Of a DNA stretch of 64,000 bases, positions 39,677-47,709 are shown piece by piece. The position numbers and the translations under genes were made by a program. Position 1 is the first letter of the stretch, and each line of letters begins with the position of its first letter. Source of the DNA: Nonomuraea angiospora (GTDB lineage Bacteria > Actinomycetota > Actinomycetes > Streptosporangiales > Streptosporangiaceae); assembly GCF_014873145.1 (NCBI RefSeq), contig NZ_JADBEK010000001.1, positions 9,052,001 to 9,116,000 on the forward strand, given 5' to 3'. The notes beneath the pieces were generated by a model. It saw only the letters and a program-made list of their open reading frames with translations, had not been told where the DNA came from and did not search any database.

Positions 39677-40522
39677 GTGATCTTCGACCCGTTCGCGCTG
39701 CTGGCCGGAGCGGTCGCCGGCGGCGGCCTGTTCCTGTTCTTCATCTCCCTGTACGGCATGCGCCCCCGCCCGCCCCAGCCCAAGCGCCACCTGCTCAAGA
39801 TGCTGACCACCCGCACCGCGATAGCCGCGGTCGCGGCCGGGCTCGTCCTGATCATCACCGGCTGGCCGGTCATGGCGGTGGGCACGGTGCTGCTCGTGTT
39901 CGCCTGGCGTGGCCTGTCGGGCGGGGCCGCCGAGGAGCGCGCCGCCATGCGCCGGCTCGAAGGGCTCGCCGCCTGGACCGAGTCCCTGCGTGACACGATC
40001 GCCGGCGCGGCCGGGCTCGAACAGGCCATCCCGTCGTCCATCAGGGCCGCCGCGCCCATGCTCAGGCCCCACCTGCGCGCCATGATCGACCGGCTGCACA
40101 CGAGGATGGCGCTGCCGGAGGCGCTGGCGCTGTTCGCCGACGAGCTCGACGACCCGTCGGCCGACCTCGTGGTGGCCGCGCTCATCCTCAACTCCCGGCT
40201 GCGCGGCCCCGGCCTGCGCGACGTGCTGGGCGCGCTGGCCGTCTCGGCCCGCGAGGAGCTCGACATGCGCCGCCGCGTCGAGGCCGAACGCCGCGCGACC
40301 AGGCGCAGCGTCCAGATCGTGGTGATCACCGCGCTCGTCTTCGCAGGGCTCCTCATCCTGTTCAACCCCTCCTACGTGGCCGAGTACGAGGGCCTGCTGG
40401 GCCAGGCCGTGCTCCTGGTGGTCGCGGGGCTGTTCGGAGCCGGGTTCGCCTGGATGAGGCGGCTGGCCAGGTTCGACAAGCCGACCCGGCTGCTCATGGG
40501 AGGAGGCGGCGGCAATGGTTGA
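39677..40522 (+). CDS. tadB: TadB, type II secretion F family membrane protein
   Basis: A 281-residue membrane platform protein of the Tad system. Membrane segments include LLAGAVAGGGLFLFFISL, AVAAGLVLIITGWPVMAV, and two C-terminal helices (ITALVFAGLLILFNP and VLLVVAGLFGAGFAW). The T2SSF domain lies between, with a Leu-rich LEGLAAWTESLRDTIAGAA stretch. It docks the TadA ATPase and, with TadC, forms the inner-membrane base. GTG 39677 follows the tadA stop by four bases with a GGGGGG stretch upstream. The end overlaps the tadC start. Confidence 0.9.
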   Translation: MIFDPFALLAGAVAGGGLFLFFISLYGMRPRPPQPKRHLLKMLTTRTAIAAVAAGLVLIITGWPVMAVGTVLLVFAWRGLSGGAAEERAAMRRLEGLAAWTESLRDTIAGAAGLEQAIPSSIRAAAPMLRPHLRAMIDRLHTRMALPEALALFADELDDPSADLVVAALILNSRLRGPGLRDVLGALAVSAREELDMRRRVEAERRATRRSVQIVVITALVFAGLLILFNPSYVAEYEGLLGQAVLLVVAGLFGAGFAWMRRLARFDKPTRLLMGGGGGNG

Positions 40523-41435
40523 GGGCGCGCTCGGTGGAGCCGTATTAGGGCTCGGCCTGTTCGTGCTGCTGCGGGCGCTCTTCCCGGCCCGCCCGGGGCT
40601 GGTGGCGCGGCTGCTCGCGCTCGACGCCGTGCGCGAGGACACGGGCGGCCCGAGCATCCAGCTCCTGCTGCCCGAGGAGGAGGTCAGCGCGTTCCGCCGC
40701 GGCCTGGGCGCCCGCCTGGCCCGCCTGTACGCGGCCCGCGGCTGGGAGGTCAGGTCGATCAAGGCGGACCTGGCGCTGCTCGGCCGCTCGTTCGAGGCGT
40801 TCCTGGCCGGCAAGGTGCTGCTGGCGGCCAGCGGTCTGCTCGCCTTCCCGCTGCTGCTCGGCTGGCTGGTGCTCATGGAGTGGGGCACCTCGCTCGCCAT
40901 CCCGTTCTGGGCCGCCGTGCTCGTCGCGCTGCTGTTCTTCTTCCTGCCCGACCTCCAGGTACGCAAGGACGCGGCGGCCAGGCGGCGCGACTTCCGCCAT
41001 GTGGTCGGCGCGTTCCTGGACCTCGTCTCCATGAACCTGGCCGGCGGCCGCGGCGTCCCCGAGGCCCTGATGATGGCCGTCTCGGTCAGCGGTGAGCAGC
41101 CCAACTGGGCGATGGGCCGCATCCGCGACGCGCTCAGCGGCGCCAGGATCGTCGGCATCACCCCGTGGCAGGCGCTCGGCCAGCTCGGCGAGGAGATCAA
41201 CGTCGACGAGCTGCGCGACCTGTCCGCCGCGCTCGGCCTGGTGGCCGACGACGGCGCCAAAGTACGCGCGTCGCTGACGGCGAGGGCCGCGACGCTGCGC
41301 CGGCGCGAGCTGGCGGAGATCGAGGGCAGGGCCGGCGAGCGGTCGCAGTCGATGCTCGTGGCCCAGCTGCTGCTCTGCGCCGGTTTCGTGATCTTTCTCA
41401 GTTTTCCCGCCGCTATGAAGATGTTGGGGTCCTGA
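40515..41435 (+). CDS. tadC: TadC, type II secretion F family membrane protein
   Basis: A 306-residue paralogue of TadB. Hydrophobic segments lie near the N-terminus (GAVLGLGLFVLLRALFP), at residues 95-140 (LLAASGLLAFPLLLGWLVL, FWAAVLVALLFFFLP) and at the C-terminus (MLVAQLLLCAGFVIFLSFP). The T2SSF core contains FLDLVSMNLAGGRGVPEALM. It overlaps tadB by eight bases, with GGAGG just upstream of ATG 40515, and its stop overlaps the pilin ATG. The TadB-TadC pair is standard for Tad loci. Confidence 0.9.
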   Translation: MVEGALGGAVLGLGLFVLLRALFPARPGLVARLLALDAVREDTGGPSIQLLLPEEEVSAFRRGLGARLARLYAARGWEVRSIKADLALLGRSFEAFLAGKVLLAASGLLAFPLLLGWLVLMEWGTSLAIPFWAAVLVALLFFFLPDLQVRKDAAARRRDFRHVVGAFLDLVSMNLAGGRGVPEALMMAVSVSGEQPNWAMGRIRDALSGARIVGITPWQALGQLGEEINVDELRDLSAALGLVADDGAKVRASLTARAATLRRRELAEIEGRAGERSQSMLVAQLLLCAGFVIFLSFPAAMKMLGS

Positions 41436-41665
41436 TGAACCATCCCTGGATCGTTTACCTCACCGCGTACCTGGGTGTCCGCATCCAGCGCGCCCGCACC
41501 GCCCCCACCCGCGGGGCCTCGGCCGTCGAGTGGGTGATCATCACCGCCATCATCGCCGGTGTCGCCCTTGGTCTGGCCACCTTGATCAAGAGCCTGGTCG
41601 AGCAGAAGCAGAGCGACATCACGGGCACCTTCGGCGGTGGCGGCGACACCGGTGGCAACCCGTAA
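41435..41665 (+). CDS. flp: Flp-type pilin
   Basis: A 76-residue prepilin. A basic leader (RIQRARTAPTRG) ends in the cleavage motif G/ASAVEW, placing Glu at mature position 5, followed by the hydrophobic helix VIITAIIAGVALGLATLI. Flp pilins normally have Glu-Tyr there; Trp replaces Tyr. The C-terminal tail is short and Gly-rich (FGGGGDTGG). It would be cut by a TadV/CpaA prepilin peptidase, which is not encoded in this operon. The ATG at 41435 overlaps the tadC stop. Confidence 0.9.
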   Translation: MNHPWIVYLTAYLGVRIQRARTAPTRGASAVEWVIITAIIAGVALGLATLIKSLVEQKQSDITGTFGGGGDTGGNP

Positions 41666-42080
41666 AGGGGACGAGCGGGGCGCGACGGTGATCGAGCTGG
41701 CCCTCCTCATGCCGGTCATCCTGGCGGTCGCGCTGCTCATCGTGCAGGTCGCGCTCTGGTTCCACGCCCGCCAGGTCGCGGAGGCCGCCGCCCAGGAGGG
41801 CGCGCGGGTGGCCAGGGCGGCGCCGTTCGACTCCGGCGACTGGCCGGGCCAGGCCACCACGAAGGCCACCGACATCATCCGGGCCGTCGGCCCGAAGCTG
41901 CTCCAGGGCGCCACGGCCACGACGTCCGAGAAGGAGCCGGACGAGCGCTTCGTCACCGTGACCGGCAGCGCCGTACAGGTCATCCCGCTGCTGCCCGAGC
42001 TGACGTTCACGATCACCGCCACCGCGGGCGGGCCGGTCGAGTGCTTCCGCCCGGACAACGGCGGCGGGGACTGCTCGTGA
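41652..42080 (+). CDS. TadE-like pseudopilin
   Basis: A 142-residue TadE family protein. RKGDERGATVIELALLMPVI carries the prepilin cleavage context G/ATVIE and the start of one hydrophobic helix, followed by an extracytoplasmic domain with two Cys near the C-terminus (VECFRP, GGDCS) that may form a disulfide. Pseudopilins of this group prime or regulate Flp pilus assembly. GTG 41652 places the leader length in the normal range; GTG 41637 is an alternative. The gene overlaps the end of flp and its stop overlaps the next GTG. Confidence 0.85.
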   Translation: MATRKGDERGATVIELALLMPVILAVALLIVQVALWFHARQVAEAAAQEGARVARAAPFDSGDWPGQATTKATDIIRAVGPKLLQGATATTSEKEPDERFVTVTGSAVQVIPLLPELTFTITATAGGPVECFRPDNGGGDCS

Positions 42081-42469
42081 GGCGGGCGGAGCGCGGCTCC
42101 ATGGCCGTGGAGACCGTGATGCTGGCCCCGCTCTTCCTGCTGTTCATCATGTTCCTGGCGGGCGCGGGGGTGCTGGTGGAGTCGCAGGGGCGGGTCAACG
42201 GGACGGCCAGGGACGCGGCCCGGGCGGCGTCGGTGCAGCGCACGCTCGACGACGCCGAGGCCGCCGCCAAGGCCATCGCCGACAGCACGCTGACCGGGCC
42301 CTGCGGGTCCCCGTCCGTCTCGCTGGACGGCTCCGCGTGGGAGCAGGGCGGCCAGGTCCAGGCCGAGGTGAGCTGCGAGCTGGACCTCGGCTTTCTGGGG
42401 TTCGGCGGCGTCAAGCGGCTGACCGGCACGGCGGTGGTGCCGATCGAGCAGTTCAGGAGGGTCGAATGA
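42077..42469 (+). CDS. Second TadE/TadF-like pseudopilin
   Basis: A 130-residue protein with a short basic leader and RGSMAVETVMLAPLFLLFIM, again a G/SMAVE cleavage context and hydrophobic helix. The extracytoplasmic part has paired Cys (GPCGSPS and VSCELD). It starts with GTG 42077 in a GTGA overlap with the TadE-like gene. Together with its neighbour it makes the usual TadE/TadF pair of minor pilins. CAGGAGG near its end is the ribosome site for the next gene. Confidence 0.83.
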   Translation: MRRAERGSMAVETVMLAPLFLLFIMFLAGAGVLVESQGRVNGTARDAARAASVQRTLDDAEAAAKAIADSTLTGPCGSPSVSLDGSAWEQGGQVQAEVSCELDLGFLGFGGVKRLTGTAVVPIEQFRRVE

Positions 42470-42876
42470 ACGAGCGGGGGTCGATGTCGGTGTTCACCGT
42501 GTTGTTCTCTGTCGTCGTGTTCCTGCTGGCCGGGCTCCTCGTGGACGGCGGCGCGGCGATCAACGCCCGGCTGCGCGCGGCCGACGTGGCCGAGCAGGCG
42601 GCGCGGGCCGGCGCCGACGAGATCGACGTCGACCACCTGCGCTCCACCGGCCAGACCCGGCTGCTCGGCGAGGACCAGGTGTGCGCCAGGGCCGACGAGA
42701 TCGTCGCCGCGCAGGGCGGCGAGGGCGTGACCCGCGGCGAGTGCGCCGTCGGCCAGGGGCAGGCGCAGGTGACGGTCAGCGTGTCGGCGCGCTGGCAGGC
42801 GTTCTTCCTGAGCGCGATCGGCTTCCCCGGCGGGGAGATGACCGGCCAGGCCGTGGCCGCACCCGAAGCGAGATAG
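42466..42876 (+). CDS. TadG-like pilus assembly protein
   Basis: A 136-residue protein with RGSMSVFTVLFSVVVFLLAG at the N-terminus, as in the TadG/Tad N-terminal domain family. Here the fifth mature residue is not Glu, so it is probably not processed like the TadE proteins. The rest (AINARLRAADVAEQAARAGADEID) matches actinobacterial Rv3660c-neighbour type pilus proteins. It has CAGGAGG before ATG 42466 and overlaps the previous stop. It is short because it lacks the von Willebrand domain of proteobacterial TadG. Confidence 0.8.
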   Translation: MNERGSMSVFTVLFSVVVFLLAGLLVDGGAAINARLRAADVAEQAARAGADEIDVDHLRSTGQTRLLGEDQVCARADEIVAAQGGEGVTRGECAVGQGQAQVTVSVSARWQAFFLSAIGFPGGEMTGQAVAAPEAR

Positions 42877-42945
42877 ACCGAAACTCACCGGTCGATGGAT
42901 CGGCGAGCGTACGAGCACGACCCTGGACGGCGGAAGGGAGAGACG

Positions 42946-45648
42946 ATGCCGACGCGAGAGCCCGCGCGCCCACACGGACGTCACACGCCCGTGCGCGCCA
43001 AGGCCAGGCGCAGCGCCGCAGACGTGCTCGCCGGCATCGGATCGCTGATCGTGCTGGTCGCGCTCGTGGGCGGGGTGCCGTACGCGCTGCTCACGTTCGT
43101 GGGGCCGCCGATCGCGCCCGAGCTGCTCGACCTCGACCTGCTCACCAGCCGCGTCGGCCCGAGCACCGTCATGGCCGTGCTGGTGCTGCTGGTGTGGCTG
43201 GCCTGGTTCCAGCTGTTCGTGTGCGTGCTGGTCGAGGTGTACGCGGGCGTGCGCAGGGTCGGCATGCCGGCCCGCGTGCCGCTCTCCGGAGGCACGCAGG
43301 CGCTGGCCAACAAGCTCGTCGGCGCGGTGCTGCTGCTGTTCACGGCGGGTGCGATGGTCGTGCCGCTGGCCAAGCTGGCGCCCACGCCGGCCGCCACGCC
43401 CGTGACGGCGGTCGCGTACTCCGCGCCGATAGTCGAGAAGACGACCCTCGACACGCACAAGACCAAGAAGGTGTACGTGGTGCAGCCCCCGCACGGCCGC
43501 CACCACGAGAGCCTGTGGGAGATCGCCGAGAAGTGCCTCGGCGACGGCCGCCGATATCCCGAAATTTACCGACTTAATCAGGCGAAGGAGCAGCCGGACG
43601 GCTCCCGCCTGCGCATGGCCGACCTGATCAGGCCCGGCTGGGTGCTCGACATGCCGGACGACGCCCGGCACGCCCACGTCGTCCCCGTCGACCAGCCCCG
43701 CGAGCAGACCCTCCGCGAGCACCCGGGCAGGGCCTCCATAAACCGGGACGCGGACCGGCACGCCGACTCGAAGACCGGCCACGCCGAGAAGAAGGTCGAG
43801 GCCAAGCACCGCCAGCCGGATCAGCAGCAGCAGCCCGACCGGCCGCAGGCCACCATCCGGCAGAGCCAGACGACCGACCTGACCGACTACCTCGCCACCG
43901 CCTCGCTGGCCGCCGCGGGCCTGCTGGTGGTGCTGGCCAGGCGGCGCCGCGAGCAGCTCTGGCGCAGGGTGTTCGGCCGCCGGATCGCCCGCCCGCGCGA
44001 CGACGCCGCCCAGGCCGAGGTCGCGCTGAGGCTGGGCGGCGACGCGCCGGGCGCCCGCATCCTCGACATCGGCCTGCGGCTGCTCGGCGCCGAGCTGGCC
44101 GCCCAGAACCGCACGCCGCCCACCGTGTACGGGGCGCACCTGTCGGCCCGCACCCTCGACCTGTGGATCCACCCGCCGGAAGGCGACGCGCCCGCGCCCT
44201 GGACGGCCCAGGACGGCGGCCAGGTGTGGCGGCTGCCCGCCCACGAGGGCCGCCTGCTGGAGGAGCAGGCGGGCGGGGCGCCGTACCCCGGCCTGGTCTC
44301 CATCGGCACGGACGCCAGCGGCCGCGTGCTCATCGACCTGGAAGCCGCGCAGGGCCTGATCAACGTGCGCGGCCCGCAGACCACGGCCGCGCTGGCCGCC
44401 CTCGCCGTCGAGCTGGCCACCAACCGCTGGTCCGACCGCATGCGCATCACGCTCGTCGGCTTCGGCGAGGAGCTGACCGCCATCGCGCCCGACCGCATCA
44501 GGGCCGTGGGCGGCCTGGCCGAGGTGCTGCCCGAGCTGGAGGCGATCGCCGCGCCGCGCAGGGAGGTGCTGACCGGGCGCATCACCGGCAGCCCCCACGA
44601 CGCCCACTACCTGCTGTCCGCGGTCGCGCCCACGCATGAGGAGGCCCGGCGCCTGGCGCTGCTGGCCCGCCGGGACACCGCCGGCTACGTGCTGGCGGGC
44701 GAGGTCCCGCACGCGACCTGGACGCTGGAGATCGGCGACGACGGCCGGGCCAGGATCGCCGAGCTGGGCTTCGACGTGCAGGCCCAGCTCCTGCCCCGCC
44801 GCCACTACCAGGCATTGATCGACCTGTTCCGCACGGCCTCGCAGGTCGACGGCGAGGCCGTCTCCGAGGCCGAGCCGCTGGCGGGGCTGCACCCGCCCGC
44901 CGTCGAGATCAGGATGCTCGGCCCCATCGAGGTCATCGGCCTGCGGCCCCTGGAGGAGGGCCGGCTGGCGCTGGCCGCGGAACTGCTGGTCTACCTGGCC
45001 ACGCATCCCGGCGGCGTGCACCCCTCGGTGCTGGGCGGGGTGCTCTGGCCGCGCGGCGTGCAGGACATGGTCAGGGACGCCACGATCGCCAGGGTCGCCG
45101 AATGGCTCGGCCCCGAGCACCTGCACACCGACGAGGCCGGCCGGATCAGCCTGGGGCCCGAGGTGCGTACGGACTGGGCGCTGTTCCGCGAGCTCGTACG
45201 CCGCTCGCACGGCGACCCCACGGCCCGGGCCGTCCTGCTGGAGAAGGCGCTCGGCCTGGTCAGGGGCCCGCTGCTGAGCGGCCGCCAGCAGGGCAGGTAC
45301 GCCTGGCTGGCGGCCGAGGACCTGGAGTACGACGTGGCCGCCGAGGTGGCCGACGCCGCCCACCAGCTCTGCGAGCTGCGGCTCGCGCACGGGCAGCCGG
45401 ACGCCGCGGTGGCCGCCGTACGCGCGGCCCTGCTGCTGGCGGTGGACGACGAGGGCCTCTGGCGCGACCTGCTGCGGGCCACGCACGCCACCGAGGACAC
45501 CGTGCGGCTGCGCGCCGTCGTCGAGGGACTGACCCGCAGGGCGGCCTCGCACCCGTACGGCGGCGGGATGGCCCCGGAGACCGAGGCGCTGATCGAGGAA
45601 CTGCTGCCCACGTGGCGCATCCATGTGGTGAGGGAGTCGTCGGCATGA
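42946..45648 (+). CDS. LysM and BTAD domain membrane protein of the Tad locus
   Basis: A 900-residue protein. Three membrane helices occupy residues about 25-145, followed by a LysM-like domain (VVQPPHGRHHESLWEIAEKC to RPGWVLDMP, about residues 175-245). Then come a charged linker, a fourth helix (YLATASLAAAGLLVVLA), a large cytosolic region, and at the C-terminus a BTAD-type helical repeat domain (residues about 650-880) with a winged-helix-like part before it. LysM would bind peptidoglycan, and BTAD is known from SARP regulators. The order links wall sensing to a cytosolic helical scaffold. ATG 42946 has AAGGGAG upstream. The gene sits inside the Tad operon, overlapping the next gene. Confidence 0.85.
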   Translation: MPTREPARPHGRHTPVRAKARRSAADVLAGIGSLIVLVALVGGVPYALLTFVGPPIAPELLDLDLLTSRVGPSTVMAVLVLLVWLAWFQLFVCVLVEVYAGVRRVGMPARVPLSGGTQALANKLVGAVLLLFTAGAMVVPLAKLAPTPAATPVTAVAYSAPIVEKTTLDTHKTKKVYVVQPPHGRHHESLWEIAEKCLGDGRRYPEIYRLNQAKEQPDGSRLRMADLIRPGWVLDMPDDARHAHVVPVDQPREQTLREHPGRASINRDADRHADSKTGHAEKKVEAKHRQPDQQQQPDRPQATIRQSQTTDLTDYLATASLAAAGLLVVLARRRREQLWRRVFGRRIARPRDDAAQAEVALRLGGDAPGARILDIGLRLLGAELAAQNRTPPTVYGAHLSARTLDLWIHPPEGDAPAPWTAQDGGQVWRLPAHEGRLLEEQAGGAPYPGLVSIGTDASGRVLIDLEAAQGLINVRGPQTTAALAALAVELATNRWSDRMRITLVGFGEELTAIAPDRIRAVGGLAEVLPELEAIAAPRREVLTGRITGSPHDAHYLLSAVAPTHEEARRLALLARRDTAGYVLAGEVPHATWTLEIGDDGRARIAELGFDVQAQLLPRRHYQALIDLFRTASQVDGEAVSEAEPLAGLHPPAVEIRMLGPIEVIGLRPLEEGRLALAAELLVYLATHPGGVHPSVLGGVLWPRGVQDMVRDATIARVAEWLGPEHLHTDEAGRISLGPEVRTDWALFRELVRRSHGDPTARAVLLEKALGLVRGPLLSGRQQGRYAWLAAEDLEYDVAAEVADAAHQLCELRLAHGQPDAAVAAVRAALLLAVDDEGLWRDLLRATHATEDTVRLRAVVEGLTRRAASHPYGGGMAPETEALIEELLPTWRIHVVRESSA

Positions 45649-46244
45649 GACGAGTCGTGCTGCTGCTGTTGCTGATCGTCCTGGCGGGCTGCGGGCAGGC
45701 CGAGCGCCCGTACACGCCCGTGGCGGAGCCCACCCCGGCCGAACCCTCCGTCAAGGCCACCGAGCCGGCGCAGTCGCTGCCGAGCGGCCCCCAGAGCATC
45801 GCCATCGGCGACGGCCTGCGCGTGCGGGTGGAGTGGCCGGCCGACCCCGACCCGCTGCTGAAGGTCATCGTCGACCAGTACGTGGGCACCCGCCAGGCCG
45901 TCGTCGAAGGGACCCGCGGCTACCGGCGCAATCTCGAGATCCAGGCCGAGGCGCAGGCGACGGAGTGGGTGAACCAGTTCGTCGACGAGGAGCGCTCGCT
46001 GCGCGGGACGGGCCGGCTCTACGACCTGCGGGTCAGCGCCCGCATGGGCAAAGGCGCTCAGATCAACGCATGCGTGGATGAGTCGGGCGTGCGGTTGATC
46101 TCCTCCCGCACCGGGAAGGCCGTCGCGTCCCAACCCGATTGGCTGCGCACCCCCTACAGCCAGAGCGTGGTCGCCCACCGCGGTGACGACGGGGTGTGGC
46201 GCATCAGGTCCTACATCACCTCCACAGAGAGATGTCCCCGATGA
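45645..46244 (+). CDS. Tad-locus lipoprotein
   Basis: A 199-residue predicted lipoprotein. The signal VVLLLLLIVLAGC has a lipobox LAGC, so the Cys would be acylated at the outer face of the membrane. A Pro/Thr-rich spacer precedes a small alpha/beta domain (DPLLKVIVDQYVGTRQAVVE, then VRLISSRTGKAV), possibly an NTF2-like fold. ATG 45645 overlaps the stop of the LysM-BTAD gene. It probably assists pilus assembly at the wall; function is inferred from context only. Confidence 0.82.
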   Translation: MRRVVLLLLLIVLAGCGQAERPYTPVAEPTPAEPSVKATEPAQSLPSGPQSIAIGDGLRVRVEWPADPDPLLKVIVDQYVGTRQAVVEGTRGYRRNLEIQAEAQATEWVNQFVDEERSLRGTGRLYDLRVSARMGKGAQINACVDESGVRLISSRTGKAVASQPDWLRTPYSQSVVAHRGDDGVWRIRSYITSTERCPR

Positions 46245-47164
46245 AACCTTTGCTCGCGGTACTGCTCGCGGTGCCGCTGCTGCTCGATCCGACGGCTCCC
46301 CCAAAAGTCGACGCCAATGCGGGTGGGACCGGCAACACCAGGTTCGTGGAGCTGGAGGCCAGCACCATCACGATCACCGGTGACGGCGCCGGGGGCGGCA
46401 GGGGTGACGGCTACCGCGTCCCGCGCCCGTGCTGGTACGAACCCAGCCTGGACGCCGAGGCGATGTACCGGCTGCACACCGAAGGAGCGGGCCCGGCCAG
46501 GCGGGCGGGCATCGACGAGGGCAGTTTCCGGGCCTTCATCCAGCAGTTCGAGGAGAAGCGCGGCAAGCCGGGCCGGTGGTGGGTGCCCGCGTACAACAAG
46601 GCCGATCCGAACGGCGCCGCCTGCTGGGGCGGCCTCGAACAGTTCATCTTCATGCCCCCGAACACCACGCCGCCGTCCGGGATCACGATCGAGCAGCTCG
46701 CGCAGATCGCCAGGGCCGCGCTGACCGTCCCGGAGCCCACGGTCAAGCTGAACCCCGACGCCAAGAGCTTCGTCAACCTCCCGACCTACGTCTGGCTGGA
46801 GAACGTCGGCCAGCCGCGCCGCACGGTCACGGCGTCGATCCCCGGCGTCATGAGCGTGACCCTGGTGGCGACGCTGCAGGACATCAAGATCGACCCGGGC
46901 ACGACCAAGGACCGGGCCGAGGTGCACGAGGAGGGCTGCGGGCCGTCCGGGAAGCCGTACGCGAAGGGCGCCCAGTTCACCTGCGGCGTGCGTTACCTGC
47001 GCTCGGCGATCGACCAGCCGCGCGAGAAGTACACGCTGACCGTCACCACCGTCTGGCCGGTCCAGGCGGCCGGCAACGTGGTGCCGTTCCAGTTCGCGCC
47101 CGTACAGGTCGGAGGCAGCCGGGACGTGCCGGTCGGCGAGATCCAGAGCAACGTCAAGCCATGA
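46241..47164 (+). CDS. Exported protein at the end of the Tad operon
   Basis: A 307-residue protein with a signal peptide (MKPLLAVLLAVPLLLDPTA). The mature part contains CWYEPSLDAEAMYRLH, a helix ending in FEEKRGKPGRWWVPAYN, and a C-terminal beta-rich domain (TYVWLENVGQPRRTVTASI, VCGVRYLRS-type Cys pair). Actinobacterial Tad loci often end with such a protein, but I do not know its function. ATG 46241 overlaps the lipoprotein stop and has AGAGAG nine bases upstream, so it is preferred over ATG 46232. A hairpin at 47172-47197 may end the operon. Confidence 0.82.
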   Translation: MKPLLAVLLAVPLLLDPTAPPKVDANAGGTGNTRFVELEASTITITGDGAGGGRGDGYRVPRPCWYEPSLDAEAMYRLHTEGAGPARRAGIDEGSFRAFIQQFEEKRGKPGRWWVPAYNKADPNGAACWGGLEQFIFMPPNTTPPSGITIEQLAQIARAALTVPEPTVKLNPDAKSFVNLPTYVWLENVGQPRRTVTASIPGVMSVTLVATLQDIKIDPGTTKDRAEVHEEGCGPSGKPYAKGAQFTCGVRYLRSAIDQPREKYTLTVTTVWPVQAAGNVVPFQFAPVQVGGSRDVPVGEIQSNVKP

Positions 47165-47171
47165 TGAGCGG

Positions 47172-47197
47172 GGTCCGGGGCCGCTCAGGCCCGGACC
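47172..47197. terminator. Possible terminator of the Tad operon
   Basis: GGTCCGGG (47172-47179) pairs with CCCGGACC (47190-47197) over a ten-base loop, just after the last Tad-operon stop and overlapping the 3' end of the convergent MarR gene. Confidence 0.5.
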
Positions 47198-47619
47198 ACC
47201 GCCACCAGCGGGGCCAGCTCGGGCAGCTCCGCCGCCTCGTCGAGCACTTCCTTCAGCACGCCGTCGTGCGTGGGACGGGCCCGCTCCAGCAGCTCGAACC
47301 CGGCCTGCGTGACCTCCGAGTAGATCCCGCGCCGGTCGTCCTCGCACAGGTAGCGCCTGAGCAGGCCGCGGTTCTCCAGGCGGGTCACCAGCCTGGTCGT
47401 GGCGCTCTGGCTGAGCACGACGGCCCTGGCGAGCTGCTGCATCCGCATGTGCCAGCCGTCCTGGCGGGCCAGCACGTCCAGCACTGTGTATTCGCTCACA
47501 CTGAGCGAGTGCTCCTTCTGGAGTGCTTTCTCCAGCCTGTCCTCGATTTTCGCGTGCAGCGCCGCGAGGGTGCGCCAGCCCTGGGCGCGCGCCTCCACGG
47601 CGTCATCGGCTAGGGGCAT
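47185..47619 (-). CDS. MarR family transcriptional regulator
   Basis: A 144-residue MarR regulator. The winged helix spans ALQKEHSLSVSEYTVLDVLA, MQQLARAVVLSQSATTRLVT (recognition helix) and a wing with YLCEDDRRGIYSEVTQAGFE. Flanking helices form the dimer interface. It is divergent from the MFS exporter at 47710, separated by 90 bases that include TAATGT (47671-47676) as a possible exporter -10. The usual arrangement is a repressor of the exporter, relieved by ligand or oxidation. ATG 47619 has GAGGAGG about seven bases upstream. Confidence 0.92.
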   Translation of the reverse strand: MPLADDAVEARAQGWRTLAALHAKIEDRLEKALQKEHSLSVSEYTVLDVLARQDGWHMRMQQLARAVVLSQSATTRLVTRLENRGLLRRYLCEDDRRGIYSEVTQAGFELLERARPTHDGVLKEVLDEAAELPELAPLVAVVRA

Positions 47620-47709
47620 GTGACAGCCTCCTCGACATCCTTGTATGTTCGTGTAGTCGGCGTGTGCAAATAATGTCCACGCTCACTAACGTCGTCTGAG
47701 GAGTAGTCT

